Shown: positions 27,937-36,098 of the stretch, one piece after another | Position numbering within the stretch: the stretch's first letter is position 1 | Layout: each line of letters starts with the position of its first letter | Assembly (NCBI GenBank): GCA_016713135.1 | Contig: JADJPR010000001.1 | Coordinates: 372,001 to 436,000 of the forward strand | Length of the DNA stretch: 64,000 nt | Source: Rhodanobacteraceae bacterium | GTDB lineage: Bacteria; Pseudomonadota; Gammaproteobacteria; Xanthomonadales; SZUA-5 | Direction: 5' to 3' | Notes under the pieces: model-generated | Database searches by the model: none | What the model saw: only the letters and a program-made list of their open reading frames with translations | Told to the model about the DNA's origin: nothing | Made by a program: the position numbers and the translations under genes

Positions 27937-29421
27937 ATGAGCTCGACCGTCAGCTCCAACAATGCCGGCTTCATCCCACCTCCGCCCGGCGAGTTCATCG
28001 GCCATCCGCGCCCGCTGTGGATGCTGTTCGGCGCCGAGTTCTGGGAGCGCTTCGCCTATTACGGCATGCGCGCGCTGCTGGCGGTGTATGTCGCCACCAC
28101 CTTCTTCAGCCTGTTGCCGGAGGGCGAGGCCAAGGCGCAGGCGAGCCTGACCTACGGCGCCTACACCGCGCTGATCTACGCCACCGGCCTGTTCGGCGGC
28201 TTCGTCGCCGACCGCTACCTCGGCTACCGCCCGTCGATCCTGCTCGGCGGCGGGCTGATGGCGCTCGGCCTGTTCCTGCTGCTGATCCCGGAACTGCACT
28301 GGTTCCTGATCGGGCTGTCGGTGATTGTGGTCGGCAACGGGCTGTTCAAGCCGAACATCTCGGCGATGGTCGGCCAGCTGTACGCGCCGGACGACGCGCG
28401 CCGTGATTCCGGTTTCACCATCTTCTACATGGGCATCAACGCCGGCGCGATGATTGCGCCGCTGATCTGCGGATCGCTCATCGGCAAGTACTTTGGCCTG
28501 AAATGGGGTTTCTGCGCCGCGGGCCTGGGCATGATCCTCGGCCTGGTGGTGTTCCACTGGCTGAGCGGCTGGCTCGGCCATATCGGCGCTGCTTTGCAGC
28601 CGGCGGAGAACCTGAACCGCCTGCTCAAGGTGGCGCTGGGCTGCGCCGCGGCGGTGCCGGTGGTCTATCTGATGCTGAGCCAGGCGAAGATGGTCAGCTT
28701 CATCCTGATGGGCCTGTTCGTGCTGCTCACGGTCTATTTCATCGCCAGCGGCGTGAAGAGCGGAGACCGGGTGCAACTGGATCGCTACATCGCGATGCTG
28801 CTGCTGTTCCTTGCCAAGATCGTGTTCTGGGGCATGTTCGAGCAGGCCGGCTCCTCGCTGAACTTCTTCGCCAAGGACCACGTCAACGCGCCCTTCGACT
28901 TCTCCGCCTTCCAGTCCTTCAACCCGCTGTTCATCCTGCTGCTCGGGCCGGTGTTCGCCTGGGCCTGGCCGCGGCTGGAAGCGCGCGGGCTGAATCCGTC
29001 GATCCCGCGCAAGTTCGCCCTCGCGCTGATCCTGGTGGCGGCGGGCTTCACGACACTGGTCTGGGGCATCGGCAACCTGGTCGGCGCCGATGGCAAGCTG
29101 CCGTGGGAGGTGCTGGCCTTCGCTTACCTGATCAACACCATGGGCGAGTTGTGCCTGTCGCCGATCGGGTTGTCGATGGTGACCAAACTGGCCGCGCCCA
29201 AGGATGTCGGCATGGCGATGGGCGCCTGGTTCATGTGCACCGCGATCGGCAACTCCACCGCCGGCCACGTGGCCGCGGTGGCGGTCAGCGGCGATGGCAG
29301 CGTCGGCCTGACCCAGTACGCCGCCACCTACACCCTGATCGCATACGCCGGCTTCGGTCTCGGCGCCGTGCTGCTGTTCGGCGCGCCGCTGGTCAACCGG
29401 CTGATGCATGGAGTGAAGTGA
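27937..29421 (+). CDS. POT-family proton/oligopeptide symporter 2
   Basis: Intact paralogue of the preceding gene, 494 residues, inner membrane, importing small peptides with protons. Motifs: EFWERFAYYGMRALLAV (ExxER proton-coupling motif), GNGLFKPNISAMVGQLY, FTIFYMGINAGA, and FEQAGSSLNFFAKD in the second half. The start at 27937 has GGAG eight bases upstream; a longer frame upstream runs through repeat sequence and is unlikely to be translated. Tandem duplication of POT genes next to tyrosine degradation genes points to peptide-based nutrition. The 3' gap to the convergent marR gene is filled by a two-armed repeat. Confidence 0.93.
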   Translation: MSSTVSSNNAGFIPPPPGEFIGHPRPLWMLFGAEFWERFAYYGMRALLAVYVATTFFSLLPEGEAKAQASLTYGAYTALIYATGLFGGFVADRYLGYRPSILLGGGLMALGLFLLLIPELHWFLIGLSVIVVGNGLFKPNISAMVGQLYAPDDARRDSGFTIFYMGINAGAMIAPLICGSLIGKYFGLKWGFCAAGLGMILGLVVFHWLSGWLGHIGAALQPAENLNRLLKVALGCAAAVPVVYLMLSQAKMVSFILMGLFVLLTVYFIASGVKSGDRVQLDRYIAMLLLFLAKIVFWGMFEQAGSSLNFFAKDHVNAPFDFSAFQSFNPLFILLLGPVFAWAWPRLEARGLNPSIPRKFALALILVAAGFTTLVWGIGNLVGADGKLPWEVLAFAYLINTMGELCLSPIGLSMVTKLAAPKDVGMAMGAWFMCTAIGNSTAGHVAAVAVSGDGSVGLTQYAATYTLIAYAGFGLGAVLLFGAPLVNRLMHGVK

Positions 29422-29424
29422 AGC

Positions 29425-29528
29425 GGGTTCTGGGTTGTGGGTTCTGGGTTGTGGGCAGCGAGCGCGACCGTCGCACCCGCGCGCTCTTGACCTTGTTGCC
29501 CACAACCCACAACTCACAACCCACAACC
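29425..29528. repeat. Two-armed heptamer inverted repeat between convergent genes
   Basis: Left arm 29425-29456 reads GGGTTCT GGGTTGT GGGTTCT GGGTTGT GGGCA; right arm 29497-29528 reads TGCCCACAACCCACAACTCA and onward. The arms are reverse complements with few mismatches around a 40-base spacer. The element begins four bases after the POT2 stop and could end both transcripts. Confidence 0.85.
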
Positions 29529-29533
29529 GGCTG

Positions 29534-30034
29534 TCAGCTTCCCCGCATCCCCAGATCCTTACCCGTCAGCAGCAGCCCCACGCCTGCGGTGGTCAGCTTG
29601 TCCAGGATGCCTTCGAGTGCCTCGCGCTCGCGGGCGCTGAGGGCCGACAGCAGGCGCGCCTCGCAGGCGAGCGCGAGCGGCGCGATCTCCTCGTAGGCGC
29701 GGCGCCCGGCGGCGCTCAGGTTGAGTACGGAGCGGCGCCGGTCCAGGCGATCCACCTCGCGGTCCAGGCGACCGGAGTCGATCAGCTCCGCCACCGCCCG
29801 GCTCACCGCCACCTTGTCCATCCGCGTGCGCTCGGCGACTTCCACCGCCGACAGATCCGGATAGCGCCCGAGCACCGCGATCACCCGCCACTGGGTGACG
29901 CTGAGGTTGAAGCGCTCCCCGTAGAGCGTCGCCAGCGCCTCGCTGATGGTGTTGGACAGCACCGACAGCCGATAGGGCAGGAAGCGTTCGAGGTCGAGGG
30001 TGGGCGGGGAAGTCGTGAAGCCCTTGGTAGCCAT
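29534..30034 (-). CDS. MarR-family transcriptional regulator, probable repressor of the homogentisate genes
   Basis: A 166-residue winged-helix DNA-binding protein. The HTH region is LSVTQWRVIAVLGRYPDLSA with recognition helix around RTRMDKVAVSRAVAELIDSG, and the wing carries REVDRLDRRRSVLNLSAAG, all standard MarR features. The start at 30034 (MATKGF) is preferred because the open frame upstream reads through GTGAAAA repeats. It is divergent from hppD; the gap holds a perfect palindrome AGTTTCAATTGAAACT, the kind of site MarR dimers bind. Repression of hppD relieved by an aromatic intermediate is inferred from this arrangement, not shown. Confidence 0.9.
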   Translation of the reverse strand: MATKGFTTSPPTLDLERFLPYRLSVLSNTISEALATLYGERFNLSVTQWRVIAVLGRYPDLSAVEVAERTRMDKVAVSRAVAELIDSGRLDREVDRLDRRRSVLNLSAAGRRAYEEIAPLALACEARLLSALSAREREALEGILDKLTTAGVGLLLTGKDLGMRGS

Positions 30035-30050
30035 CGTGCCTGCCGGAAGG

Positions 30051-30130
30051 GAGTGAAAAGTGAAAGGTGAAAAGTGAAAGAAGATCGGCCCGCCAGGTTG
30101 CGCGCCTTTCACTTTTCACTTTTCACCCTT
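30051..30130. repeat. Two-armed GTGAAAA repeat in the marR-hppD divergent gap
   Basis: Left arm 30051-30080 (GAGTGAAAAGTGAAAGGTGA and onward) and right arm 30106-30130 (CTTTCACTTTTCACTTTTCA and onward) with a 25-base GC-rich spacer. The unit is GTGAAAA (7 bp). Unlike most members of the family it lies between divergent genes, in the 5' untranslated region of marR, so it cannot be only a terminator. Confidence 0.85.
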
Positions 30131-30162
30131 TGCCGCTCTTCTGCTGCACCGCCAGATGCAAA

Positions 30163-30183
30163 AGTTTCAATTGAAACTATAAT
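30163..30183 (+). promoter_or_regulatory. MarR-type operator palindrome overlapping the hppD -10 box
   Basis: AGTTTCAATTGAAACT (30163-30178) is a perfect 16-bp inverted repeat. TATAAT (30178-30183) is a consensus -10 box starting at the last base of the palindrome, 51 bases before the hppD ATG. A dimer bound here would cover the -35/-10 spacer, so repression of hppD is the simple reading; the nearby marR product is the obvious candidate. AT-rich sequence stands out sharply against the GC-rich surroundings. Confidence 0.75.
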
Positions 30184-30234
30184 GTGCGCTCCCATCCCGC
30201 AATCTGCAGTGCAGCACGCACTTTCGAGGATCGC

Positions 30235-31311
30235 ATGAACGCCACTGTGCAGCCCGCCGCCACGCCCACCGGCATGCCCAATCCGCTGGGTATCCACGGT
30301 TTCGAATTCGTCGAGTTCGCAGCGCCGGATGCTGCGCTGCTGCACGCACTGTTCCGCTCGATGGGCTTCACCGCCGTCGCGAAGCATCGTGGCCGTGCGA
30401 TCACCCTGTACCGCCAGGGCGGGGTGAATTTCCTGGTCAACGAGGAGCCGGGTTCCTTCGCCGCCGATTTCGCCGCGCAGCACGGTCCGTGCGCCTGCGG
30501 CTTCGCGATCCGCGTGCGCGACGGATCGGAAGTGTTCGGCGAGGTGGTCGCGCGCGGCGCCGAAGCCTTCGTGCACAAGCCCGAGACCCGCGCGGTGGAC
30601 GCGCCGGTGATCAAGGGCATCGGTGACTGCATGCTCTACCTGGTCACCGACGGCAGCGATCCCTATGCCGCCGACTTCGTCTATTTCGACGGCATCGAGC
30701 ACTATCCGCGCGGCTTCGGCCTGACCTTCATCGATCACCTGACCCACAACCTCTATTTCGGCAACATGGAGAAGTGGGCCGGCTACTACGAGCGCCTGTT
30801 CAACTTCCGCGAGATCCGTTACTTCGACATCAAGGGCGCCAAGACCGGACTGGTATCGAAGGCGATGACCGCGCCGGACGGCATCGTGCGCATCCCGCTG
30901 AACGAGTCCAGCGATCCCAAGTCGCAGATCAACGAGTACCTCGACCAGTACCACGGCGAGGGCATCCAGCACATCGCCTGCTTCACCGACGACATCTACG
31001 CCACGGTGGAGGCGATGCGCGGGCAGGGCGTGAGCTTCCTGCACACGCCGGACACCTACTATGACGTGATCGACCAGCGCATCCCGAACCACGGCGAGGA
31101 CTTGGCGCGGATGGCCAAGAACCGCATCCTGATCGACGCCGACCCTGAGACCAAGAAGAAGCTGCTGCTGCAGATCTTCACCGAAACCAATATCGGCCCG
31201 ATCTTCTTCGAGATCATCCAGCGCAAGGGCAACGAGGGCTTCGGCGAAGGCAACTTCACCGCGCTGTTCGAGTCCATCGAGCGCGACCAGATGCGCCGCG
31301 GCGTGCTGTGA
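30235..31311 (+). CDS. hppD: 4-hydroxyphenylpyruvate dioxygenase
   Basis: Converts 4-hydroxyphenylpyruvate to homogentisate, the second step of tyrosine degradation, with Fe(II) and O2. The 358-residue protein has the two-fold vicinal-oxygen-chelate architecture. The metal triad is visible as His168 (LTFIDHLTHNLY), His246 (GEGIQHIACF) and Glu326 (IFFEIIQRKG), matching the family spacing. The C-terminal helix region GEGNFTALFESIERDQMRRG is characteristic. The start at 30235 is preceded by GAGGA; an upstream ATG at 30184 would sit on the -10 box and is rejected. The next gene supplies the following pathway step. Confidence 0.97.
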   Translation: MNATVQPAATPTGMPNPLGIHGFEFVEFAAPDAALLHALFRSMGFTAVAKHRGRAITLYRQGGVNFLVNEEPGSFAADFAAQHGPCACGFAIRVRDGSEVFGEVVARGAEAFVHKPETRAVDAPVIKGIGDCMLYLVTDGSDPYAADFVYFDGIEHYPRGFGLTFIDHLTHNLYFGNMEKWAGYYERLFNFREIRYFDIKGAKTGLVSKAMTAPDGIVRIPLNESSDPKSQINEYLDQYHGEGIQHIACFTDDIYATVEAMRGQGVSFLHTPDTYYDVIDQRIPNHGEDLARMAKNRILIDADPETKKKLLLQIFTETNIGPIFFEIIQRKGNEGFGEGNFTALFESIERDQMRRGVL

Positions 31312-31315
31312 GTCT

Positions 31316-31419
31316 GCACGAGGGCACGAGGGCACGAGGGCACGAGGGCACGTAGAAGTCGAAGCTCGCACCGAGTCGCTTTGACGTGCCCTCGTGCCCT
31401 CATGCCCTCGTGCCCTCCC
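31316..31419. repeat. Two-armed GAGGGCAC octamer repeat (hppD-hmgA gap)
   Basis: Left arm 31316-31352: four and a half tandem GCACGAGG/GAGGGCAC octamers; right arm 31385-31419: CGTGCCCTCGTGCCCTCATG and onward. The spacer contains CGAAGCTCGCAC (31360-31371), the exact reverse complement of the 12-bp core GTGCGAGCTTCG found in the heptamer-type elements at 51020 and 56459. The element separates two genes of one pathway and starts 5 bases after the hppD stop. Confidence 0.9.
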
Positions 31420-31445
31420 AATTCGCCATTCGGAGGTCACAGAAC

Positions 31446-32573
31446 ATGTCGAAAAAATGGATTGGCGTTTCCCGCATTGAAGGCAAGGCCTCGCGCCAGG
31501 CGCATTGCGACCTGCCCGAGGGCACCTACGAGCGCGAGATGGGCAAGGAGGGCTTCTTTGGCCCGGCCTGCCACATGTACCACGCGCACCCGCCGACGGC
31601 GTGGACCAGCTTCGAGGGTCCGCTGCGCCCGCGCGCCTTCGACACCACGAAGTTTCCCGGCCACGGCAACTCGCCCTGGCGCGCGCATGAGTTGATGCAC
31701 AACGCCCACTGCCGCTTGCGCGCCTGGCGCTGCGAGTCGTCGATGGACCACCTGGTGCGCAACGCGGACGGCGACGAACTGTTGTTCGTGCACAACGGCT
31801 CCGGTCACCTGTTCTGCGACTACGGCCACCTGGCCATCGAGGCCGGCGACTACATCGTGCTGCCGCGTTCGACCACCTGGCGCCTGGAAGTGACCAGCCC
31901 GCTCGACCTGTTGCTGATCGAAGCCACCAATTCCAGCTACATGCTGCCCGACAAGGGACTGGTCGGCCCGCACGCGATCTTCGACCAGGCGATGCTGGAC
32001 GCGCCCTCGATCGACAACCTGTTCAAGCGCCAGGTGCAGGGCGAGTGGCGCGTGGTGATCAAGCGCCGCAATGCGCTGACCACGATGACCTTCCCCTTCA
32101 ATCCGCTGGATGCCGTCGGCTGGCACGGCGATTTGTTCCCGGTGCGCATCAACGTCAAGGACATCCGTCCGCTGATGAGCCACCGCTACCACCTGCCGCC
32201 GAGTGCCCACACCACCTTCGTGGCGAATCGATTCGTCGTCTGCACCTTCGTCCCGCGCCCCTTCGAGACCGATCCCGGTGCGCTGAAGATCCCGTTCTTC
32301 CACAACAACGACGATTACGACGAAGTGATCTTCTACCACCGCGGCGAGTTCTTCAGCCGCGACAACATCCACCCCGGGATGATCACCCTGCACCCCTGCG
32401 GCTTCACCCACGGCCCGCACCCGAAGGCGCTGACCCGCGCGTTCAAGCAGACCAAGGACGCCACCGACGAGTATGCGGTGATGATCGACACCCGCGACGA
32501 GCTGGTGGTCAGCGAGGTCGCGGAGACCATCGAGTGGGGTGGGTACGTCGACTCGTGGAAGAGCGGGGGCTGA
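31446..32573 (+). CDS. hmgA: Homogentisate 1,2-dioxygenase
   Basis: Opens the homogentisate ring to maleylacetoacetate, the step after hppD. It is a cupin-fold iron dioxygenase of 375 residues, shorter than the classical form of about 430. Seen features: GLFCDYG-type cupin region (HNGSGHLFCDYGHLAIEAGD), FHNNDDYDEVIFYHRGEFFS corresponding to the catalytic segment, and HPCGFTHGPHP near the C-terminus, all carrying the His/Glu ligands. The start ATG has GGAGG about 10 bases upstream. Genes for maleylacetoacetate isomerase and fumarylacetoacetase are not adjacent; the GST at 41413 is a different class. Confidence 0.92.
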   Translation: MSKKWIGVSRIEGKASRQAHCDLPEGTYEREMGKEGFFGPACHMYHAHPPTAWTSFEGPLRPRAFDTTKFPGHGNSPWRAHELMHNAHCRLRAWRCESSMDHLVRNADGDELLFVHNGSGHLFCDYGHLAIEAGDYIVLPRSTTWRLEVTSPLDLLLIEATNSSYMLPDKGLVGPHAIFDQAMLDAPSIDNLFKRQVQGEWRVVIKRRNALTTMTFPFNPLDAVGWHGDLFPVRINVKDIRPLMSHRYHLPPSAHTTFVANRFVVCTFVPRPFETDPGALKIPFFHNNDDYDEVIFYHRGEFFSRDNIHPGMITLHPCGFTHGPHPKALTRAFKQTKDATDEYAVMIDTRDELVVSEVAETIEWGGYVDSWKSGG

Positions 32574-32601
32574 TCTCGAGCCACCAGCGAGCGCCGGCCG
32601 G

Positions 32602-34266
32602 CTACTTGCCCACCCGGCGCGGCCAGGCGGCGAGGAAGGCCCATACGGCGCCGAGCGCCGCCAGGCCCGCAGCGCCAGGCACGCCGAGCACCCTGGGGCC
32701 GCCGGCCTCGAAGGCGAACAGGATGCCGGCGACGATCATCAACCCGCTGCCGAGGATCGCCAGCACGGTCTGACGCTGGCCCTGGCGGGTCACCGTGATC
32801 AGGCGCTGGATATCCGGAGAGCGCATGCGCAGCTGGTGCTCGCCGGCGACCGACTGCTTGAGGTATTCGTGCAGCAGGCGCGGGATCTCCGGCGCGTTCT
32901 GGATCCAGCCAGGCAGCCGCTCGCGCACTTCGCGCGCGGCGGCGTTGAAGCCGTATTTCTGCGCCATGATCCCGGCCAGCACCGGCTTGGCCACCGCCCA
33001 CAGGTCCAGCTTCGGGAACAGGTTGCGCGCCAGTCCCTCGATGTTCAGCAGGGTCTTCTGCAGCAGGATCAGCTGCGGCTGGATGGTCAGCTGGTAGGTC
33101 TGCGCCACCGCGAAGATCTTCAGCAGCACCTCTCCGAGCGAGATCTCGGACAACGGGCGGGTGAAGTAGGGCTCGCAAACCCCGCGCACCGCGCCTTCGA
33201 GGTCGTCGATGCGGATGTGCGCGGGCATCCAGCCGGCTTCCAGGTGCAGCTCTGCGATCCGCCGGTAGTTCTGGGTGAACATCGCCATGAAGTTTTCGGC
33301 GAGGTAGCGCTGGTCCGCCGGCGGCAGCGTACCCATGATGCCGAAGTCGAGCGCGATGAACTGCGGGTCGGCCGGGTGCTCGCGCGAGATCAGCACATTG
33401 CCGGGATGCAGATCGGCGTGGAAGAAGTTGTCGCGGAACACCATGGTGTAGAACAGGCGCACCGCGCGTTCGGCGAGCTTCTCGAAGTCGACGCCCGCCG
33501 CGCGCAGCGCGTCGAGGTCATTCAGCGCGATGCCGTAAACCCGCTCCATCGTGATCATGCGCGTGCGCGTCAGCGACCAGATCATCTCCGGCACGTACAT
33601 CTCCGGCGAGCCCAGCCAGTTGCGCCGCAGCAGGCTGCCATTGGCTGCCTCGCGCATCAGGTCCAGCTCCAGCCGCAGGGTGCGCTCGATCTCGGCGACC
33701 ACGTCCTTCGGGCGGATCCGCTCGGCGTGGGTCAGGCGCTTCTCGGCAATGCCCGCGACCGCGCGCAGCAGCGCCAGGTCCTCGTCGATGCGCTTGCCGA
33801 TCTCCGGGCGCAGCACCTTGATCACCACTTCGCGGCCGTCGTGCAGGGTCGCCGCATGCACTTGTGCGATCGAGGCGGAGGCCAGCGGGGTTTCGTCGAA
33901 ACTGGCGTAGTGGGTGGCGATCGGCGCGCCCAGTTCGGATTCGATCAGCGCCCGTGCCTGCGCACCCGGGAAGGGCGCCACGCGGTCCTGCAGCTTCTCC
34001 AGTTCGTCGGCGACATCCGGCGGCAACAGGTCCCGCCGGGTCGACAGGATCTGGCCGAACTTGACGAAGATCGGCCCGAGTTCCTCCAGCGCGCGGCGCA
34101 GGCGTTCGCCGCGCCCCATCTGCGCCGCGCCCGGTGCAACCCCGGTGAACACGCGCACCCAGGACAGCGGACGGAACAGGCGCGCCGCCGGCGTCACCTC
34201 GTCCAGACGATAACGCACCAGCACGCGGCTGATGCGCAGCAGACGGCGGAAGGCGGAGAGCTTCAT
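32602..34266 (-). CDS. ubiB: UbiB-family protein for ubiquinone biosynthesis
   Basis: Atypical protein-kinase-like ATPase (ABC1/ADCK/UbiB) needed for coenzyme Q synthesis, peripheral or integral at the inner membrane. The 554 residues include the family KxGQ motif (FVKFGQILSTRRDLLP), the Ala-rich nucleotide loop ASASIAQVHAA, the catalytic segment FHADLHPGNVL and DFG (IALDFGIMG), and two hydrophobic C-terminal helices (TVLAILGSGLMIVAGILFAF and GAAGLAALGAVWAFLAAW). The start at 34266 (MKLSAF) is chosen because the open frame upstream reads repeat DNA. It lies convergent to hmgA with a 28-base gap and downstream of ubiJ. Confidence 0.95.
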   Translation of the reverse strand: MKLSAFRRLLRISRVLVRYRLDEVTPAARLFRPLSWVRVFTGVAPGAAQMGRGERLRRALEELGPIFVKFGQILSTRRDLLPPDVADELEKLQDRVAPFPGAQARALIESELGAPIATHYASFDETPLASASIAQVHAATLHDGREVVIKVLRPEIGKRIDEDLALLRAVAGIAEKRLTHAERIRPKDVVAEIERTLRLELDLMREAANGSLLRRNWLGSPEMYVPEMIWSLTRTRMITMERVYGIALNDLDALRAAGVDFEKLAERAVRLFYTMVFRDNFFHADLHPGNVLISREHPADPQFIALDFGIMGTLPPADQRYLAENFMAMFTQNYRRIAELHLEAGWMPAHIRIDDLEGAVRGVCEPYFTRPLSEISLGEVLLKIFAVAQTYQLTIQPQLILLQKTLLNIEGLARNLFPKLDLWAVAKPVLAGIMAQKYGFNAAAREVRERLPGWIQNAPEIPRLLHEYLKQSVAGEHQLRMRSPDIQRLITVTRQGQRQTVLAILGSGLMIVAGILFAFEAGGPRVLGVPGAAGLAALGAVWAFLAAWPRRVGK

Positions 34267-34297
34267 GGCGATGCCGCCATTGCCGCGAAATGGTCTG

Positions 34298-34488
34298 GAG
34301 GGCACGAGGGCACGAGGGCACGAGGGCACGTGAAGGCGGGTGCTCGCGACGCGATCGTGCCGGACCTGCGGGTGGCCAACGGCATTCCTCGGGCGCGCTT
34401 TCGCGTGCCCTCGTGCCCTCGTGCCCTCGTGCCCTCCAAAGCCTTCGCCCTCGTGCCCTCCACCGCCTTCGCCCGCGTGCCCTCGTGC
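34298..34488. repeat. Two-armed GAGGGCAC octamer repeat with decayed extra units (ubiJ-ubiB gap)
   Basis: Left arm 34298-34330 has four GAGGGCAC units; right arm 34404-34437 has four GTGCCCTC units. Further degenerate GTGCCCTC copies interspersed with GCCTTCGC continue to 34488, right up to the end of ubiJ. The 73-base spacer contains GTGCTCGCGACGCG, a partial match to the shared core. It interrupts an otherwise co-directional ubiJ-ubiB pair. Confidence 0.88.
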
Positions 34489-34489
34489 C

Positions 34490-35107
34490 TCATCGCTTCA
34501 CCCGTGCCAGGCGCTCGATGCGCGCCTCCAGGCGTTCCACGTCGTCGCGCGTGCGGTCCACATCGTCGACGAAGTCCGCCATCTCGCCCGGCGCGACCAG
34601 GTCGCGCGATTCCTCGCGCAGGTATTCGGCGCTGTTCTGCACCATCGCCCTGGCCGTTGCGCGGCCCCAGGCGAGCGCGCCTCGCAGGCCCTTGGCGATC
34701 TGGTGGCCGGCGACTTCGCCGAAGAATTGCGCGAAGGGACGGTCCCAGTCCGGGTCCAGCTGGCCGACCAGTTTCTGCACCCGGCGCGCCAGGTCGGCGT
34801 CGCCGGAGATGTCGATGCGCCCGGCCGGCAGCTCGAAGCCACCGCGCTCGGCCGCCAGCGCCAGCAGCGCGCCGGGCGTGGCGCTGATCGACAGGTCCGG
34901 CGCCTGCGCATCGCTGGCCACCAACCGCCCGCCGCTCACCGCGATCTGCATCGGCGCCGGCCAGGGCTTGAGCTGCAGCGCCACCTTGCGGCCCTCCAAC
35001 GCGGCGATGGCGCCCGCAGCGGAGCTGTCGAGCGACAACAGGCGGTTCAGTGCGCCATCGAGCAGGCGCAGCAGCGGAGTCGGCCAGCGGGGCGTGGAAT
35101 CGGACAT
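34490..35107 (-). CDS. ubiJ: UbiJ ubiquinone biosynthesis accessory protein
   Basis: A 205-residue SCP2-domain protein that binds lipid intermediates of ubiquinone biosynthesis in the soluble Ubi complex. The N-terminal SCP2 part (about 10-110) includes LEGRKVALQLKPWPAPMQI and ARRVQKLVGQLDPDWDRPFA, followed by the family hallmark FFGEVAGHQIAKGLRGA, and the C-terminus is a charged coiled coil (DDVDRTRDDVERLEARIERL). Position just upstream of ubiB on the same strand matches the gammaproteobacterial ubiE-ubiJ-ubiB order, though ubiE is not here. TAAGAT on the minus strand at 35140-35135 could be its -10 box. Confidence 0.9.
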   Translation of the reverse strand: MSDSTPRWPTPLLRLLDGALNRLLSLDSSAAGAIAALEGRKVALQLKPWPAPMQIAVSGGRLVASDAQAPDLSISATPGALLALAAERGGFELPAGRIDISGDADLARRVQKLVGQLDPDWDRPFAQFFGEVAGHQIAKGLRGALAWGRATARAMVQNSAEYLREESRDLVAPGEMADFVDDVDRTRDDVERLEARIERLARVKR

Positions 35108-35441
35108 GGGAAGTGCCGCGGAAAGTTGGCCGCGATCTTAGCAGTCGCGCCCCGAGAGCGCCGTCGGACGCGGATCACGGGGCCTTGACAGCCATCACGG
35201 CTGCGGCTTGCCCTGCCCCGGCAACGGGAGTAATGTGGCCCTGCGCCCCACGGCAATCCGAGGGCTTCATGGTCCGATGCAACGCGCGACAGCAGGTGGA
35301 TTCCTTCGCAACGAAGGCCGCCCGCGCGCACCCGACGAGCATCGGTCCGCACTCCCCGACGGCTCACACGCACCGCACCCGCGGCGCGCGGCCGTGCGCG
35401 CATTCCGTTCCATGTTTCATCACGCAGGAGGAGGGTTGGAG
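35108..35441. other. Divergent intergenic region, no gene recognised
   Basis: 334 bases between ubiJ (minus) and the DUF465 gene (plus). Apart from a possible minus-strand -10 box near 35135-35140 and TTGACA at 35185-35190 without a matching -10, I see no conserved element, no two-armed repeat and no convincing small gene. Confidence 0.5.
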
Positions 35442-35657
35442 ATGTTCGAAAACCAGAACCCCGACGATGTTCAGGCAATGATCGAACGCAGCGACGAGTT
35501 CAAGCGCCTGTACCACCGCCACAAGGATCTCGACAAACAGGTGCTCGATGCGGAACTCGGCGTGCGTCCGATGGATGACATGACGCTGCACACGCTGAAG
35601 AAAGAAAAACTCAGGGCGAAAGATCGCCTGACCTTCCTCTGGGAACACCGCGCCTGA
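35442..35657 (+). CDS. YdcH/DUF465 family small protein
   Basis: A 71-residue highly charged helical protein: MFENQNPDDVQAMIERSDEF, then LYHRHKDLDKQVLDAELGVR and LKKEKLRAKDRLTFLWEHRA. The pattern (short coiled coil, LKKEKLRAKDRL) is that of the DUF465/YdcH family, of unknown function and common in proteobacteria. A strong AGGAGGAG Shine-Dalgarno ends about 10 bases before the ATG, suggesting abundant expression. Longer upstream frames are rejected because this site fixes the start. Confidence 0.9.
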   Translation: MFENQNPDDVQAMIERSDEFKRLYHRHKDLDKQVLDAELGVRPMDDMTLHTLKKEKLRAKDRLTFLWEHRA

Positions 35658-35819
35658 CCCAGGCCCGAAGCGGTCACCCCAGCCCGGATCCCCCGGGCCA
35701 GAACCGGACATCGATCGACGGCTGGCAGCAGCCCGCGGGCTGCGCCGCCGCCGGTCGGGTGCGTGCCGATCGAGCGGGCTGGCAGTTCGCAGAATCCTCG
35801 CCAACAAATTGCTCGCGTC

Positions 35820-35955
35820 GGTTGTGGGTTGTGGGTTCTGAGTTGTGGGCAGCGAAGCTGCGCGCCGCGGTCCAAGGTCAGGTCGACGACTTCGCCGATG
35901 GCTGCCCGGCCGCCGGCTCTCGCCGCCCACAACCCAGAACCCACAACCCACAACC
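35820..35955. repeat. Two-armed heptamer inverted repeat (GTTGTGG type)
   Basis: Left arm 35820-35853 (GGTTGTGGGTTGTGGGTTCT and onward, ending GGGCAG) and right arm 35925-35955 (GCCCACAACCCAGAACCCAC and onward). The left arm runs into CGAAGCTGCGCGCCGCGG, close to the core-plus-flank seen in reverse at 51010-51034. It lies downstream of the DUF465 gene and 144 bases before the RND adaptor gene. Confidence 0.85.
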
Positions 35956-36098
35956 GGAATCGTTCAGTGGTCCGCGGCAGCGCCGCGCGCCGCGCCCACC
36001 CGCCTCCCGCGCGCGCCGAAGCGAATCCGCTTGCACCCCCTTCACGCTTGCCGCGGCTACACTCGCGCCCTCTTTCACGGACGTGAAGACGGGCGGGC

